This document shows positions 1 through 10,929 of a stretch of DNA of 64,000 nucleotides, piece by piece. The position numbers and the translations under genes are program-made. Source of the DNA: Achatina immaculata (taxonomy: Eukaryota > Mollusca > Gastropoda > Stylommatophora > Achatinidae); assembly GCA_009760885.1 (NCBI GenBank), contig CM019691.1, forward strand, positions 31,992,814 through 32,056,813, in the 5' to 3' direction. Below the pieces are notes generated by a model. It saw only the letters and a list, made by a program, of their open reading frames with translations. It was not told the origin of the DNA and did no database searches. Within the stretch, counting starts at the first letter, position 1, and each line of letters begins with the position of its first letter.

Positions 1-71
1 TTCTTGAAGAAGTATTATGCTTCATTCTGTTATTCTGAAAAGTGTTGAAATTTCCTTGTCCTGGTATTTAG

Positions 72-246
72 TATGGATGTACAAGATCACCAACGGTCTA
101 CAGGAGTTTGGTTCCTCAGCGTTGGCCTTGCAGCACAGAACAGTGACAGATTTGTACCAATAGTGGATAGTTATACACAGGGCTCTGACAGAACCTGGAA
201 GATTAGGACATTAGCATCACTGAAAAAGATGCTGGGACATGAAAAC
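72..246 (+). CDS. METTL24: METTL24-like methyltransferase, penultimate exon
   Basis: Internal coding exon of a probable S-adenosylmethionine-dependent methyltransferase of the METTL24 (Methyltransf_21-like) family. An acceptor AG lies at 70-71 after a T-rich stretch, and a donor GTGAGT starts at 247. The reading frame from 73 is open and ends on a codon boundary (phase 0). Residues SVGLAAQNSD and WKIRTLASLKKMLGHEN fit the segment of the family just before the catalytic-fold strand encoded by the next exon. Earlier exons lie left of the window. The frame runs past 246 into the intron by chance; the donor motif and protein similarity place the end at 246. The substrate of this family is not established. 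Confidence 0.72.
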
Positions 247-419
247 GTGAGTCCTGGCATCCTGTTAGCTTTACTTTCAATTTTTATATGTTTAATAACT
301 TCCCAAGATGACAGCATGACAGGTAAGATTGCAGAAACACACAAAAATTAATCTGTACTTTGAATTATTAATGCCAACTGGTTTTTTTGTCCAAAAAAAA
401 ATCACTTGTTTAAAAATAA

Positions 420-665
420 GCTAAAACGAGATTGATAAGTTGATGGCCTCCTTAAAATAGTGAATTCTTGAGTGATAAGTTTATAATCTCCATATGAAAG
501 TTTGATTAATAAAGTTAGTGATCACTATAATAAAGTTAGTGATCACTATAATAATGGAGACTTAATAGATAAATTGATGATCTTCCTAATAATGACTGGT
601 TTTATTATTTTAATAGCTAAAACTTGATTGATAAGTTGATGATCTCAATAATAGTGAAAGTTTGA
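420..665 (+). repeat. Degenerate AT-rich tandem repeat in METTL24 intron
   Basis: Repeated variants of GATAAGTTGATGATCTC, and a perfect duplication of AATAAAGTTAGTGATCACTAT at about 510-551. Units are irregular, so this is an old decayed minisatellite. No coding potential. Confidence 0.45.
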
Positions 666-856
666 TTAATAACTTGATATACTCTTGTCATTGCCTACTT
701 GGATTCTACACAGTTAATTCTGTAGTAAAGATTTTGAAAACAAGCACCGAGTGGGATTGCAAATCTGCTGTGACAGTTTTGCATCTCACTGCTTTCAGTA
801 CCCAGTAAGATCTTCATTAGAATTCTGTTAAATAGAATCAAAACACCAGTACAATA

Positions 857-1161
857 AGAGAACACAGTTTTGTAGGATTAGACCGCAATAAAATTGTAGA
901 CAAAGCACTTTTAGACATGAGAGAAAGAAAAATCAAGAGAGACTTACCTGGGATTTGAACCATGGACTCTGGTAGGACAAGCACCCATTTAGCGTAGTTT
1001 GTTGGTATGCTGTTCTCTCATGGCTAGACAGCTGCTCATCCTATCAGAGTCTGTGAATCGAATCCCAGATAATTTTCTTGTGATTTTTCTTTCTCTCATG
1101 TCTAAAAGTGCTTTATCTATGATTTTTTTTTAGGTCTAATCCTACAAAACTGTGTTCTGTT
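857..1161. repeat. Fold-back (long inverted repeat) element with tRNA-like arms
   Basis: The left arm (about 857-985) and right arm (about 1028-1161) are reverse complements over about 125 bases with few mismatches; ACACAGTTTTGTAGGATTAG on the left is mirrored near 1133-1155. The spacer is about 40 bases. The arms contain GGATTTGAACC and TCGAATCCCAG, which resemble the tRNA B-box/T-arm and its complement. This fits a fold-back MITE or two SINE-like heads in inverted orientation. It lies inside the METTL24 intron. Confidence 0.6.
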
Positions 1162-1239
1162 ACTCTACTGTATGAAAGCCTCGTTTCCTATTTATAAAAA
1201 ACATTGTTCCTAAAACATCAGTAGATGGTGAAATAAGAG

Positions 1240-1680
1240 AAATTCAGGCAGGCTTCAGTCAGGGAAGATCCAGTACCAACTACATTGCCAACAGTGTGAA
1301 TCATAATAGAACAATCAACAGAGAGAAATTCTTCAATGTTAGTCACATTCATGAGTTGTGAGAAGACCCTCGATAGTTTAGTTTGGAGGATGCTATGGAA
1401 ACTACTGTTAACATTATGAGATCTTGGCTAAGATAGAAAAGCTTATAATGACGTTATATGAGGGAACACCTTGCAAGATCATACACGAGGCAACCCTAAA
1501 AAAAAAAGTAGAAACATGTGTGAGACAGGGATGTATGCTGTCATGATTCTTATTTCCTCTGCCAGTCGACTGGATCACGGAAACCACCATACAAGGCAAA
1601 AGAGATGGAATACAACACACTATGAGGCTTGCACATTTTAGTAGAGTTGCTCCCAGTGTAAAAGACATACTGTTGTATTA
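1240..1680 (+). mobile_element. RTE-like LINE relic (family X), reverse transcriptase part
   Basis: Broken frames resemble the reverse transcriptase core of RTE-type LINEs: an AGF(S)QGRSSTNYI-like block near 1250, SLEDAM (LWxxL region) near 1383, and an ETGM-like remnant (family QGC) near 1525, followed by the dWI stretch. Many stops and shifts show it is ancient. The next part of what seems the same family occurs at 10.9-11.7 kb. Confidence 0.5.
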
Positions 1681-1904
1681 GGTAAGGTCACCAGTGACAG
1701 ATGAGACTGTTCTCATGCAGCTGAGGTGAAGTTCTTTAGGCCAAGAAAATTCAAGGGGTGGAGATTTGATCACCAGAAGGTTGAAAATGCAAGATAAGAA
1801 CAGATCATCCAGGTCATGGAACTTCAGTAAACGTGAAATAAATGAGATTGGGATTCTTTATAAACAAATGCAAATATGCAGTATAGAACACTGAAGGCTG
1901 TTCC

Positions 1905-2409
1905 AAAATCAACCTCTGATTGGCTGGTTTAAAAAAAGGTCAAAAATGGATAAAAAATGTTGTTGTATACAAAACTTGCATACATAATTGCATTTCTTTT
2001 CAACATAGTTACCACCCATAGTTGCAGATCTTCATCAAAGAATGGTGCCACCAGGGTATCCAACCAGTTGTGTATTCATGAGCTGGTTTTGTAGAGCTAG
2101 GTAGCCAGCCAGACCAATATCTTGCTGAAGAGTTGATAACTGCTTGGTTTCAAGTCCTGGTTGTTGAGGGGTGGAGCAGATTTTGAAAATCTTCCAGCCA
2201 AACTACTCAGATGAAGTTTTTATGTAGGCCACAATGTGGGGGCTGCATGTTGTCATACAGGAGAATGAGACACTCTGGGTGAATATTCCACACCTTTTGA
2301 TTTGGATCAACCTCTGAAGCTTATTCGGCATTTCACAATAAACCTGAGACATTATTGTGGTCCTTGGTGCCATGAATTTCATCAGCAAAATTGCCTTGTG
2401 GTCCCACAA
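1905..2409 (-). mobile_element. mariner-like transposase relic
   Basis: Minus-strand frames read ILLMKFMAPRTTIMSQVYCE then NKLQRLIQIKRCG, matching the mariner block between the first and second catalytic aspartates (family: FMxxGTTINSEVYC...LRRAIQNKRRG). A frame break precedes a decayed HDNxxPH block near 2245. The C-terminal end continues to about 1905. It is cut at about 2410 by the Penelope-like fragment. It differs from the mariner at 57.3-58.7 kb. Confidence 0.6.
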
Positions 2410-2411
2410 GC

Positions 2412-3350
2412 GGTTACATTTTCTGGTACCACCATATGTAAGGCTCTGCTTAAAGTGACTGTGGACAAGGACATTTTCTCTGATCCACCCCTGTTGGCAT
2501 ACAGACGTGAGCCAAACTTCAAGTACATCCTCTCCGCTGCATTACCTGCCCTGTAGTCTTGGAAACAAAAACTATCACCTTTCCCAAAACTATCCTCACT
2601 CTTCATGAGGGATTCACATGCAAATCCCATAATATGATATATGTCATCATATGCAAAAGATGCAGGATAACGTATATTGGTGAGACTGGCCTTGGATTAG
2701 GGAACCGCATGCAGAAACATCTGTGCGATATCACCCAGCATGCTTTGAAACCAGTCCCAAATCATTTCAATGGCCCCAACCACAGAGGCAAATCTGATTT
2801 TCTGATAACAGCTATCAAACAATTTCATGCAGATGACATAAGCTGCCTAGCGCTTGAGAATGCTACATTCAGGATTATGGGACACTGGAACCACACAGGT
2901 TAAACTCACTATTCAGCTACACCTAACATTCTCCTCTTCAACAATTATAATCCCTCTCCACTAAGCTCCACACCCTTCTCACTTGTTACACATAGTTCAG
3001 AACCTCCTCATAGAATCACATTGCAACCCCTCTACCCTAACTATAATCATCTATTTCACCTTCTTCTGGCTAGGTTTACATTGTATCACTCTCTCTCCCC
3101 TCCACAGTTTTCCCACCCACCACCCCCAGTTATGACCCACCGACCACACATCACAGGCTGCATTTTCTTACAGTTACAGCTAAGTGCTCTATTCATTATT
3201 AATTTTTTTTTAATAGCATTCATGTGAATCTATACTTTATCTCTTCTCTCTATTTCTTTGTCCTGTATGTTTTTGTATGATTTAAGGTTCACGCTGAAAC
3301 GTCACAACTTTGTAATTGTTAAGTAATGAAACTGCTCCTACTTCTTTCAT
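2412..3350 (+). mobile_element. Penelope-like element 3' part with GIY-YIG endonuclease
   Basis: The frame at about 2440-2555 reads DPPLLAYRREPNFKYIL, the C-terminal reverse transcriptase signature of Penelope-like elements. After a one-frame shift, 2559-2903 encodes IYVIICKRCRITYIGETG followed by an RMQKHLCDI block: the GIY-YIG nuclease with the preceding Cys pair. The ORF ends near WNHTG. About 400 bases of 3' UTR end in a motif (GAAACGTCACAACTTTG ... GTTAAGTAATGAAACTGCTCC) that recurs at 35.1, 43.5 and 51.1 kb. 5'-truncated and frameshifted; not active. Confidence 0.75.
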
Positions 3351-4024
3351 AATTTATACTTTATACATTGTGGTAACCCAATCTCTATGTGACAGTATCA
3401 AACAAACTAATCCTCTGAATCTGAGAAAATTTATCAGAAAGATCTGGAATGGTGGAACATTTTTCACATATGACTTGGTTGACTTTATTAAACAAGTTCA
3501 TCAGTCACAACTGAATATTGTCCTGGTTCCCCCCCCCCCTCTCCTCCCTGTCATACACATCTGTACACTTATCCCTGAATTTCTTGCACCAGTTCCTTAC
3601 AGAACTGTCATTCATAGCATTATCACCCTGCACAAGAAGCAATCAATGATGAATCTCTACAGTGCTGTGTCCTTCTGCTTGTAGAAAAGGAATCGCATCA
3701 TAGACCTCTCTGCTGGCAGGAATGGTGATTACAGGGTCCATGTTTACTTGGTTGCTACTCATGCACAGTTAAACAAAATTGACTGTGGATTTGCATTTTG
3801 TAATTTAGTGCTTTACTTGTTGCTGCAGGAAATGTGCTGTGATGCATGGCAAGCAGTCTGTTTTTATCAGCCAATCATAGTTTGCTTCTTGAACTGCCCA
3901 TGTATTTTATTGTAAATTAATATCTATTAATGTGTGTTAGTGATATCTATCCAGTAGAAGTACATTGTGATAGAACTGCCTGAATGGCTTCTCTTTCATA
4001 ATTTGCTGAATGTTTACTTCACAG

Positions 4025-4333
4025 AAAACTCTGAGCATTCTGAAAGTGGATGTGGAATCATATGAATGGGCAATAATGAAACAACTTCTCACAGATGGAA
4101 GTCTACATTTAGTGAAGCAACTGGCCATGGAGTGGCATATTTTTCCTAATGAACCACCACGTTCAGAGTTCCACAATATGTTTCGGACATACAAGAGTCT
4201 AAAGAGATTTGGCTTTAAGCCATTCTACGTAAGCAGTGGATCACGTCGTCACAACAGTTACTATTTTAACTCACAGGCAGACATCTCTTTGGTCAACATC
4301 TTGTTAAAGCAGCACAACAAAAAGTACACATAG
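4025..4333 (+). CDS. METTL24: METTL24-like methyltransferase, terminal exon
   Basis: Last coding exon, joined in phase 0 to the exon at 72-246 across a 3.8-kb intron. The acceptor AG is at 4023-4024 and the stop TAG at 4331-4333. It encodes KVDVESYEW, matching the hydrophobic-plus-acidic motif (LKxDxExxEW) typical of this methyltransferase family. Downstream come MEWHIFP and FRTYKSLKRFGFKPFY, which fit the C-terminal part of METTL24 proteins. An upstream in-frame ATG at 4010 lies in the intron and is not the start. The 3' UTR follows, to a poly(A) signal near 4768. No frame damage is seen, so the gene looks functional. Confidence 0.82.
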   Translation, partial: KTLSILKVDVESYEWAIMKQLLTDGSLHLVKQLAMEWHIFPNEPPRSEFHNMFRTYKSLKRFGFKPFYVSSGSRRHNSYYFNSQADISLVNILLKQHNKKYT

Positions 4334-4436
4334 TGGGAAATTTTGTAGTAGTTATGTTTTTGTCTGTGCATTACTTGTTTCAGAAAATGATGTTCTGATA
4401 TTTTTTAAAAATATGTCTGTAAATGTTTTATGTTTA

Positions 4437-4525
4437 GTGTGTGTGTGTGTCTGTGATGTGTGTGTCTGTCTGTGTTCGCGTGTCTGTCCATCTGTGTCTG
4501 TGTGTCTGTCCGTGTGTGTATATAC
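4437..4525 (+). repeat. (TG)n/(TCTG)n microsatellite
   Basis: Imperfect TGTGTG and TCTGTG repeats in the 3' UTR of the METTL24-like gene. No function assigned. Confidence 0.8.
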
Positions 4526-4767
4526 ATATATAAAATGGACCATCATTGAAGTTTTTGAAATAACCACATGATCTGCGTCTCAGTTTTTAATCTTTGCAAG
4601 GTTAAATATTTTGCAAGCAGAGGAGTCTGTAGTTTCCTCAAAGTTCATCTCTTTTAACTGTTGACATTCTTATTTTGCTTATAAATCTTTTTAAAAATTG
4701 AAGTTATAAAAATCTTCATTCCTTGTTATGGAACAGTTAAAATTATGTGCATAAAATTCATTGTCTA

Positions 4768-4773
4768 AATAAA
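4768..4773 (+). promoter_or_regulatory. AATAAA poly(A) signal of the METTL24-like gene
   Basis: A canonical AATAAA lies about 435 bases after the stop codon at 4333 and is the first canonical one after that stop. It is the likely 3' end signal of the + strand gene. Cleavage position is not visible. Confidence 0.5.
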
Positions 4774-4937
4774 GTTTGATTAAATAAAAATCACTACAGT
4801 GAAATGAAGTCAAAAGTAGCTTTTCTTATCTCCCAGTTCATATTTTATCCTTGTGTATGTGTGTGTGTGGGGAGGGGGGGGGTGTTTACATGAATTATCT
4901 CTGTTTAACCTGTATTAATTAAAGTACAGATGTAGTA

Positions 4938-5577
4938 TGGTGGCCTGGTTAGCTGAGTGGTTAGGTGCTCGGTTTACTAATTTGGTAATTTGCAGCATGC
5001 ATTAGGTGTGGAGGGAGAATTTTAACCACATTTCACCATGGTTGTGTTGGCAAAATGCATTAGGTTTTGCCATGTAGGAACAGGTGTGGAGAGAGAATTT
5101 TAACCACATTTCACCATGGTTGTGTTAGCAGCATGCATTAGGTTTTGCCATGTAGGAACAAATGTGGAGGGAGAATTTTAACCACATTTCACACTTCTGC
5201 ACAGCTTTTTTTTTCCTCTGTGGTAAGGACCTGTTATGATAAATTTTGTCCCATGTTTAAGTTGAAGAGACTTCTAAGAAAGATTCTTCAAGAAATGAAA
5301 TAATGATTCAACTGGTAAGCCAAAAACAGGTTCAGTCCCATCAGTGGGATTTTTTTCTGGTACACACCATAAAGGCCCAAGGGCTTCAACCAACCTCTAA
5401 AAATGATTGGTACCAGAGAAATCTGGGAAGGTAAAACGGCCAGGCGTGATACTAAGCACATCACACTTTCATGTGCCGAAGGTCTTGGGAAAATACGGGC
5501 CTAACACAATGTTCCAGAATATGCTTTAATGGCATGGAAACAGAAATTTTACCTTTACCTTTACAGATGTAGTGTGT
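4938..5577 (+). mobile_element. tRNA-derived SINE, split by a minisatellite-bearing insertion
   Basis: Head 4938-4995 carries a tRNA A-box-like segment (TGGTTAGCTGAGTGGTTAG). The B box GGTTCAGTCCC resumes at 5329. The body then reads ...TACCAGAGAAATCTGGGAAG... and ends in a (TTTACC)n tail at about 5555-5575. The 334 bases in between (4996-5329) are foreign. Body and tail match minus-strand copies at 13.3, 36.5, 40.4 and 55.7 kb, defining one SINE family with a TTTACC tail. Confidence 0.75.
4996..5329. mobile_element. Minisatellite-bearing mobile element, copy 1
   Basis: About 2.5 units of a 78-bp repeat (core GGAGGGAGAATTTTAACCAC) are followed by a unique end containing AAGGACCTGTTATGATAAAT and ATGATTCAACTGGTAAGCC. 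The junctions fall exactly inside the SINE sequence, with CAG on both sides (4993-4995 and 5327-5329). Copy 2 at 13546-14104 shares the repeat and the unique end. No terminal inverted repeat was seen. Candidates are a Helitron-like or bivalve pearl-like non-autonomous element; class unresolved. Confidence 0.6.
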
Positions 5578-6360
5578 GTTCAGATTTTTGTAAAAAATGA
5601 TGAGTTCAAAATGACAGAGTTGCTGGGGTAACTGTTTAAGCTCAGATATTTTAAACATATCTTCATTTAATGATGTCTTTTGTTCAGAAATCATATTGTG
5701 GCCATTTTCCATTTAAATGTCATCATTTTTCACCATCATTTGTGCAAAAAAAAAAAATGCCAGTAGTGGTTTTTAAATTTTATGTCTTATGATATTGCTG
5801 CACAAAAAAGTGTATATAATAACTTGATAATTATGCTGAATATACTAAATAACAAACCATTCATTACAGTTATTAATTAATTAATGTTAATTAGGATCCT
5901 TTTATGAAGAAATAACAGGGATTAGTATGTCAGTTTTAGTATATCAGTATATATATTTTTGTATTATGCTGTTGAGTGACATTTTGTAGCTTAGAATTTT
6001 CAAGCAGAACTTTTTTATATTGGCAAAACAATTTTAGTATTTTTTTTAAGGTATTTGTTTTCATCTGTAACATTCAAATGTAAACTTAAGTTATTAGCCT
6101 TTTATATTAAGCGCAGGGATAGATCCATATTAGTAGATCTAGTACTATGAGGCAAATGAAACTTCAGCACTGGGGCCCTTTGATGAAGCCACAGAAACAC
6201 AACAAAATGAAAGTTATTAAGTCATATCCTGTTCCTTCTGTTGCACAGAACAAAAAATTTCCTTGTAGCTCACTGTCTTATCAGCCATTTCATTTCTTGT
6301 AATGTATATTGTCATATAGTATGCCTTCATTGAGTTACTGACATTTAACTGTTATATTCT
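5578..6360. other. No recognised feature
   Basis: AT-rich spacer downstream of the METTL24-like gene. No ORF with recognisable similarity, no clear repeat match inside the window. Confidence 0.5.
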
Positions 6361-7257
6361 CAGTGATAGATTCATTCATTCATTTGCATGTCCCTTGCGG
6401 AACTTTGCCTCCCAAACAGCACTCCTGTAGGCCTCTCGGTTGTGAGCAAGATGGCCTGCTGCTGCTGCGTCCATTTGCAGATCGTCAACGATTTCTTGCA
6501 GCCATCTTCGTTTTGGTCTTCCTTTTTCCCATTATGTATCCTTCCAATATGGTCTTCTCTAAATTATCATGACGTTTAATGTGTCCAAAATATTTAAGTT
6601 TTCTCTCTTTAATCCTCTTTACTAGCCAGCCTTCTTCAATATAAGCTCTTGTAGTATAGATATATTTGTTCTTTTTTGTGTCCACGATATTTGGAGAACT
6701 ATTCTGTAGCATTTACATTCAAAGGCATTTATGTATTTCTCAGCTGTTTTGTTAAGTGTCCACGTCTCACAGGCATATGTTGCGATGGGAAAGATGCATG
6801 ACCTTAAAAATCTTATTTTTGTAGTTCTGTCTGCTCCTCTCCACAGATTCTTTATTTGTTTTACTTTCTGAAGAGCAATAGATGTCCTCTTTTTAATTTC
6901 CCTCATTGTATCTCCATTATTAGCTAGCAGTGATCCAAGATATTCAAAACTCTCCACTTCTTCCAATTTTTCCTCATTGATATATATTTCAGCTGCCTTG
7001 TTTGTTTTGTCAGTTGTCATCAATTTAGTTTTCTTCGCATTAAGATAGAGATTTTTCTCTTTGCTGTTCTTATGGACTGACATAATTAGTTTTTCCATTC
7101 CTTTTTTGTGTTGTGGACAGTAATACTGTGTCATCAGCATATCTAATCTCTGGTAGTTCATAACCTCCAATTGTTGTGGCATCATAATATTCTTTGTCTA
7201 CATCTTCTCTAACATTCCTCATTATATTTTCAGTATACAAGTTAAATATAGTGATAG
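6361..7257 (-). mobile_element. LINE-A copy (RTE-like), 5'-truncated
   Basis: Minus-strand frames encode the end of a reverse transcriptase and its C-terminal tail: NLYLNAKKTKLMTTDKTNKA, FEYLGSLLANNGDTM, YACETWTLNKTAEKYINAFE, KRIKERKLKYFGHIKRHDNL. The 3' end is at 6369-6380 with an (ATGA)n tail (read as ATTCATTC on +). It starts at the same truncation point as the copy at 51.8 kb, near SVYKLNI. Several frameshifts. Confidence 0.82.
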
Positions 7258-7585
7258 ATATGTATGGAAATAGTCTTTAGACAGATAATATCAATCTGTT
7301 ACGGGATCAAGCTTAATAAGTAGATAATGTTTTTTTTTTTTGGCGTTTCTGTTTATGATGTCTCCAGTTTCCTCTGTCATTTCTTTTCTGCTCCCACTCC
7401 TTTTTTTATTTATAGAAGGGGCCTCTGCAAGAATTCAGGACCCTCAAAATGTAGATGTGTCACTGCTTACTTTTGAAGGCAGGAGATAGTAAATATGAGA
7501 GCAGTAATCAAAGTGTGACTGACTTTAAAAGTCATTCATACCAGAAGAGCTTAATTGTTTGTCCTTGTGCATAGCATGGTGCTGT

Positions 7586-8015
7586 TCAGTTTGAGATGCC
7601 ACTGCTTTGCTGGTTAGTGAGTTCCTTCACTTTTAATACTGCATATAGACTGTTTAGTTAGTTTGAGATGCCACTGTTTTGTTGGTTAGTGAGTTCCTTC
7701 ACTTTTAATACTGCACATAGACTGTTTAGTTAGTTTGAGATGCCACTGCTTTGCTAGTTAGTGAGTTCCTTCACTTTTAATACTGCACATAGACTGTTTA
7801 GTTAGTTTGAGATGCCACTGCTTTGCTAGTTAGTGAGTTCCTTCACTTTTAATACTGCACATAGACTGTTAGTTTGAGATGCCACTGCTTTGCTAGTTAG
7901 TGAGTTCCTTCACTTTTAATACTGCACATAGACTGTTAGTTTGAGATGCCACTGCTTTGCTAGTTAGTGAGTTCCTTCACTTTTAATACTGCACATAGAC
8001 TGTTAGTTAGTTTGT
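7586..8015 (+). repeat. 72-bp minisatellite, six units
   Basis: The unit begins GAGATGCCACTGCTTTGC and includes GAGTTCCTTCACTTTTAATA. Units start at 7593, 7665, 7737, 7809, 7876 and 7943: period 72 for the first four, 67 for the last two because a TAGTT is lost. Very high identity between units indicates recent expansion. Confidence 0.92.
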
Positions 8016-9814
8016 ATACTTCACCTTTTGGATGCACAATATGTTAACTCATTCCATCATCACAGTCCAAATTAGTGATTTTATTTTTATATTTTATTAA
8101 ATATTTAGCCATTTATGTGTGGTATTCAGGAAGTCATTGCGTTTATGTTGCAGCTTGGCTCATTAAGCTTAATTAATGGTCAAAATTAGGTAAATTAAAT
8201 GATACAATCGATATTTGATAAAATGAGTAGAAGCAACATCTTAATAAGATATATAAGATTGATGAGAAGTTAAATGATAATTATGAATGCAAGCAAGATG
8301 TTTAAAGATGTAGTAATTAAATCAGCCATAATTCATTCATGTTGCAGTATTATTCTTAAACAGATTTTGGCTGTGGAAGTACTGTTTTATTTTTTTTAAT
8401 AGCACTAACACTTCTTCACATATCATGCAAGATTTGAACATTTGCAGCACTTTATGTTATGTCATGTGGTTGTGAATCTTTTGTTCACTTTTAATGTATA
8501 TCAACATATCAAAGTTTTAGCTATATGAGAGGTAGCGTGTTTAGTGACATTGGAAGATGAAAGGAAAATCAAACTTAAGTTTGAAACTACTACACTTAGG
8601 TGGAAACATGGAAGTTCGTGTTTGTGTGAAAACAGTATGTCGGAATCATGAAAATCCAGATCACAAGCTGCTTTGTTTTAGCAGTGCTTCTTGGCTAAAT
8701 GAGTTAGTAGGAGTTGTATACAGCAGTTCTATGAGAACAGTCAGAGAGAGGAAGAAAAGTTAGCAGTAAAGAGTAGAAACAATGAAATGAAAAAACAGCC
8801 AAATATTTCATCAAAACTGGCTTTATCAAGGACAAGAGATAAACATGGCTAAATGACTTAAATTTACACTAATGGCAGTCCACTAAAGGGACAGGATTTG
8901 ACCTTCAGTCATTCCATCATGACTTATTCTTCTTGCATTTGTATGATTTCTTTTTGATGTCTCCATTACCTTCATTGTTTCCATTCTCTGAAGTCAGATA
9001 AGAGTTGAGCAAGCACAAAGCTGCGATATTTATAAATGATGTTTCTGTATTGACAAAGTCATTCAGGCTCTGTTTAATTTACTAAGATTTATGAGAAGCA
9101 TGGCAGCACCTTCCTGAACATTCTGTATATTGAATTTATGAGGAGACATTTATCTGGGATGTTCAGTATGCTTTATTTTTTACTGAAAAAGCTGTATCCT
9201 TATTTGGTTTTTTTTCATCAGCTTTAGATCTGGAAAGAAGAAAGATTTTGTTACATTACAGTTTACTGTATTTTGTGAAATCTGACAAATTAATATGTCG
9301 TGCTACAGCTCCTACATCCCATACTGTACTGGATTGATCTTTTTTAACTTTCCAGAAATATGTGTAGATTATATTGCTAAGTTTGTGGCAGGTCTGACCT
9401 CATATTCACAATCCCCACACAGTTAATTCTCAAGTTGTTTTGTTTTGTTTTGTTTTGGTTTTTTTTTTTGGGGGGGGGGGGGTTGTTGTTCCAGTGAAGT
9501 TTTTTTCACATTTGGTTAAGGAGAGATTTTATCATTTAAAACCTAGTGTTAATTTCTTGTTTCAGTGTTAAATAACATAACAAAACTTTTAAAATAAAAT
9601 GTTGATCAAGAACTGAAAGAAAATTATTCTTTAAATCAGTAGTCATATTTTTATTATTCAAATTAAGATTACATCTCATTGAAAAAGTGTCATTTATTTT
9701 TTAAAAAGTATTATATTTTTCATTGCTTTACAAACAAAAAGTTCCTCCTTTTTTCTTCTCTCTTCTGCTGTACATTCTGGGTCTCTTTCCTAATGTAATT
9801 TGTATACTTGTATT
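8016..9814. other. No recognised gene; homopolymer runs
   Basis: AT-rich intergenic DNA. A TTTTG repeat then poly-T and poly-G occurs at about 9435-9482. The short frame at 8557-8763 has no recognisable domain and no supporting context. Confidence 0.5.
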
Positions 9815-9936
9815 AAATCAGGTGTGTGGGAAGAATGAAAGATGGAATGATAAGGGCAGAATTTAAGACAGGCCTGCGTGCCCAATTCTTTACCCTTTAA
9901 AAATAAAGATTATTTATTCATTCATTCATTCATTCT
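9815..9936 (+). mobile_element. 3' end of a retroposon with (ATTC)n tail, family T copy 1
   Basis: The segment ending CCCTTTAAAAATAAAG followed by ATTTATTCATTCATTCATTC is shared with 32085-32200 (CAATCCTTCAGCCTTTAAAAATAAAG). A shared 3' end with a short tandem tail suggests a LINE/SINE 3' terminus. No coding part remains. Confidence 0.45.
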
Positions 9937-10448
9937 TCTTAGCACAATAAAGACAGATTTTAATTTTCAGTAAAGTAATATGCTCTGTGATGAAATATTT
10001 TAATGCCATGTTAATGTTTTCTGTTGATACTAAATTTGAAGTCTGCAAGAAATTTCTTTGAAGTATATGAGCAGAAGTAAAATTTTTGCTTGCATAAACA
10101 TGTCAGTGCTTGGTGATCAGAATTATTCAGTTATGTTGTCATTACATACAAACATTGAATGCTAAGATATAAGATTTCTCAGTATGTCAGATGACTTACC
10201 CACGTGGATGATAAAAATATTGACTTCTTTCATGTTAGTTACTGCCTGTAACAAATGTCATCAGACATGTCTTGTATATATTAATAGTCTTGTTTGATAT
10301 AAAAATGTTCTAAATCTTCAGATTTTTCATGAAATATATTTGCAGTTTCACATGTTTGGAGGGGAACAAAATTATGCAACAGTTACATGTGATTTTATGT
10401 CTTATTTTTTTTTCTTTTTGCTACACTTTTGGCAAAGGCATAACTTAC

Positions 10449-10600
10449 CTTGTGAACTTTATCAGAAACAGTTAAGACATTAGCATTGGTTAGCTGTCAG
10501 CCTTTTCAAATGTTCACCTAGCATCTTGTGAACTTTATCAGAAACAGTTAAGACATTAGCATTGGTTAGCTATCAGCCTTTTCAAATGTTCACCTAGCTT
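10449..10600 (+). repeat. 76-bp tandem duplication
   Basis: Two nearly identical 76-base units, starting at 10449 and 10525, each beginning CTTGTGAACTTTATCAGAAA and ending near GTTCACCTAGC. Near identity implies a recent duplication. Confidence 0.9.
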
Positions 10601-10929
10601 CTATAAAAGCATGTGTTGTGAGTGAATGTGTCTTTTCAGCTTACTTGGAAACAAAGTTGGGTTTGCTGGACAACATATATATAAAAAAAAAAACGGCCAC
10701 TCTTGTCTTGGTGAAATAAATCTGAAGAACAAATAGTCATTATACTGGTGCACAAATGTTTTATAATTAAGACTGTAGTCTACATAAGAAAAGCATGTGG
10801 GAAACTTTAAGAGCCTACTGGATACCAGTTCATCCTGAACCAATAAAGCAAAGTTTCTTTGGCAATTTCACTTCAAGTGTTAGTCATTGCCAGGTAACTT
10901 TGAGATAAAAACAGGGCTACCTCTTGCCT

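Noticed and set aside
73..351. Open frame of 92 codons as a complete small gene
   Set aside because: The part after 246 is intron: GTGAGT donor and loss of similarity. It is an internal exon of the METTL24-like gene.
4352..4567. Thr/His-rich protein on minus strand
   Set aside because: Translation of a (TG)n-type microsatellite in the METTL24 3' UTR.
7586..8015. CRISPR array
   Set aside because: Contiguous tandem units without spacers, in animal nuclear DNA.
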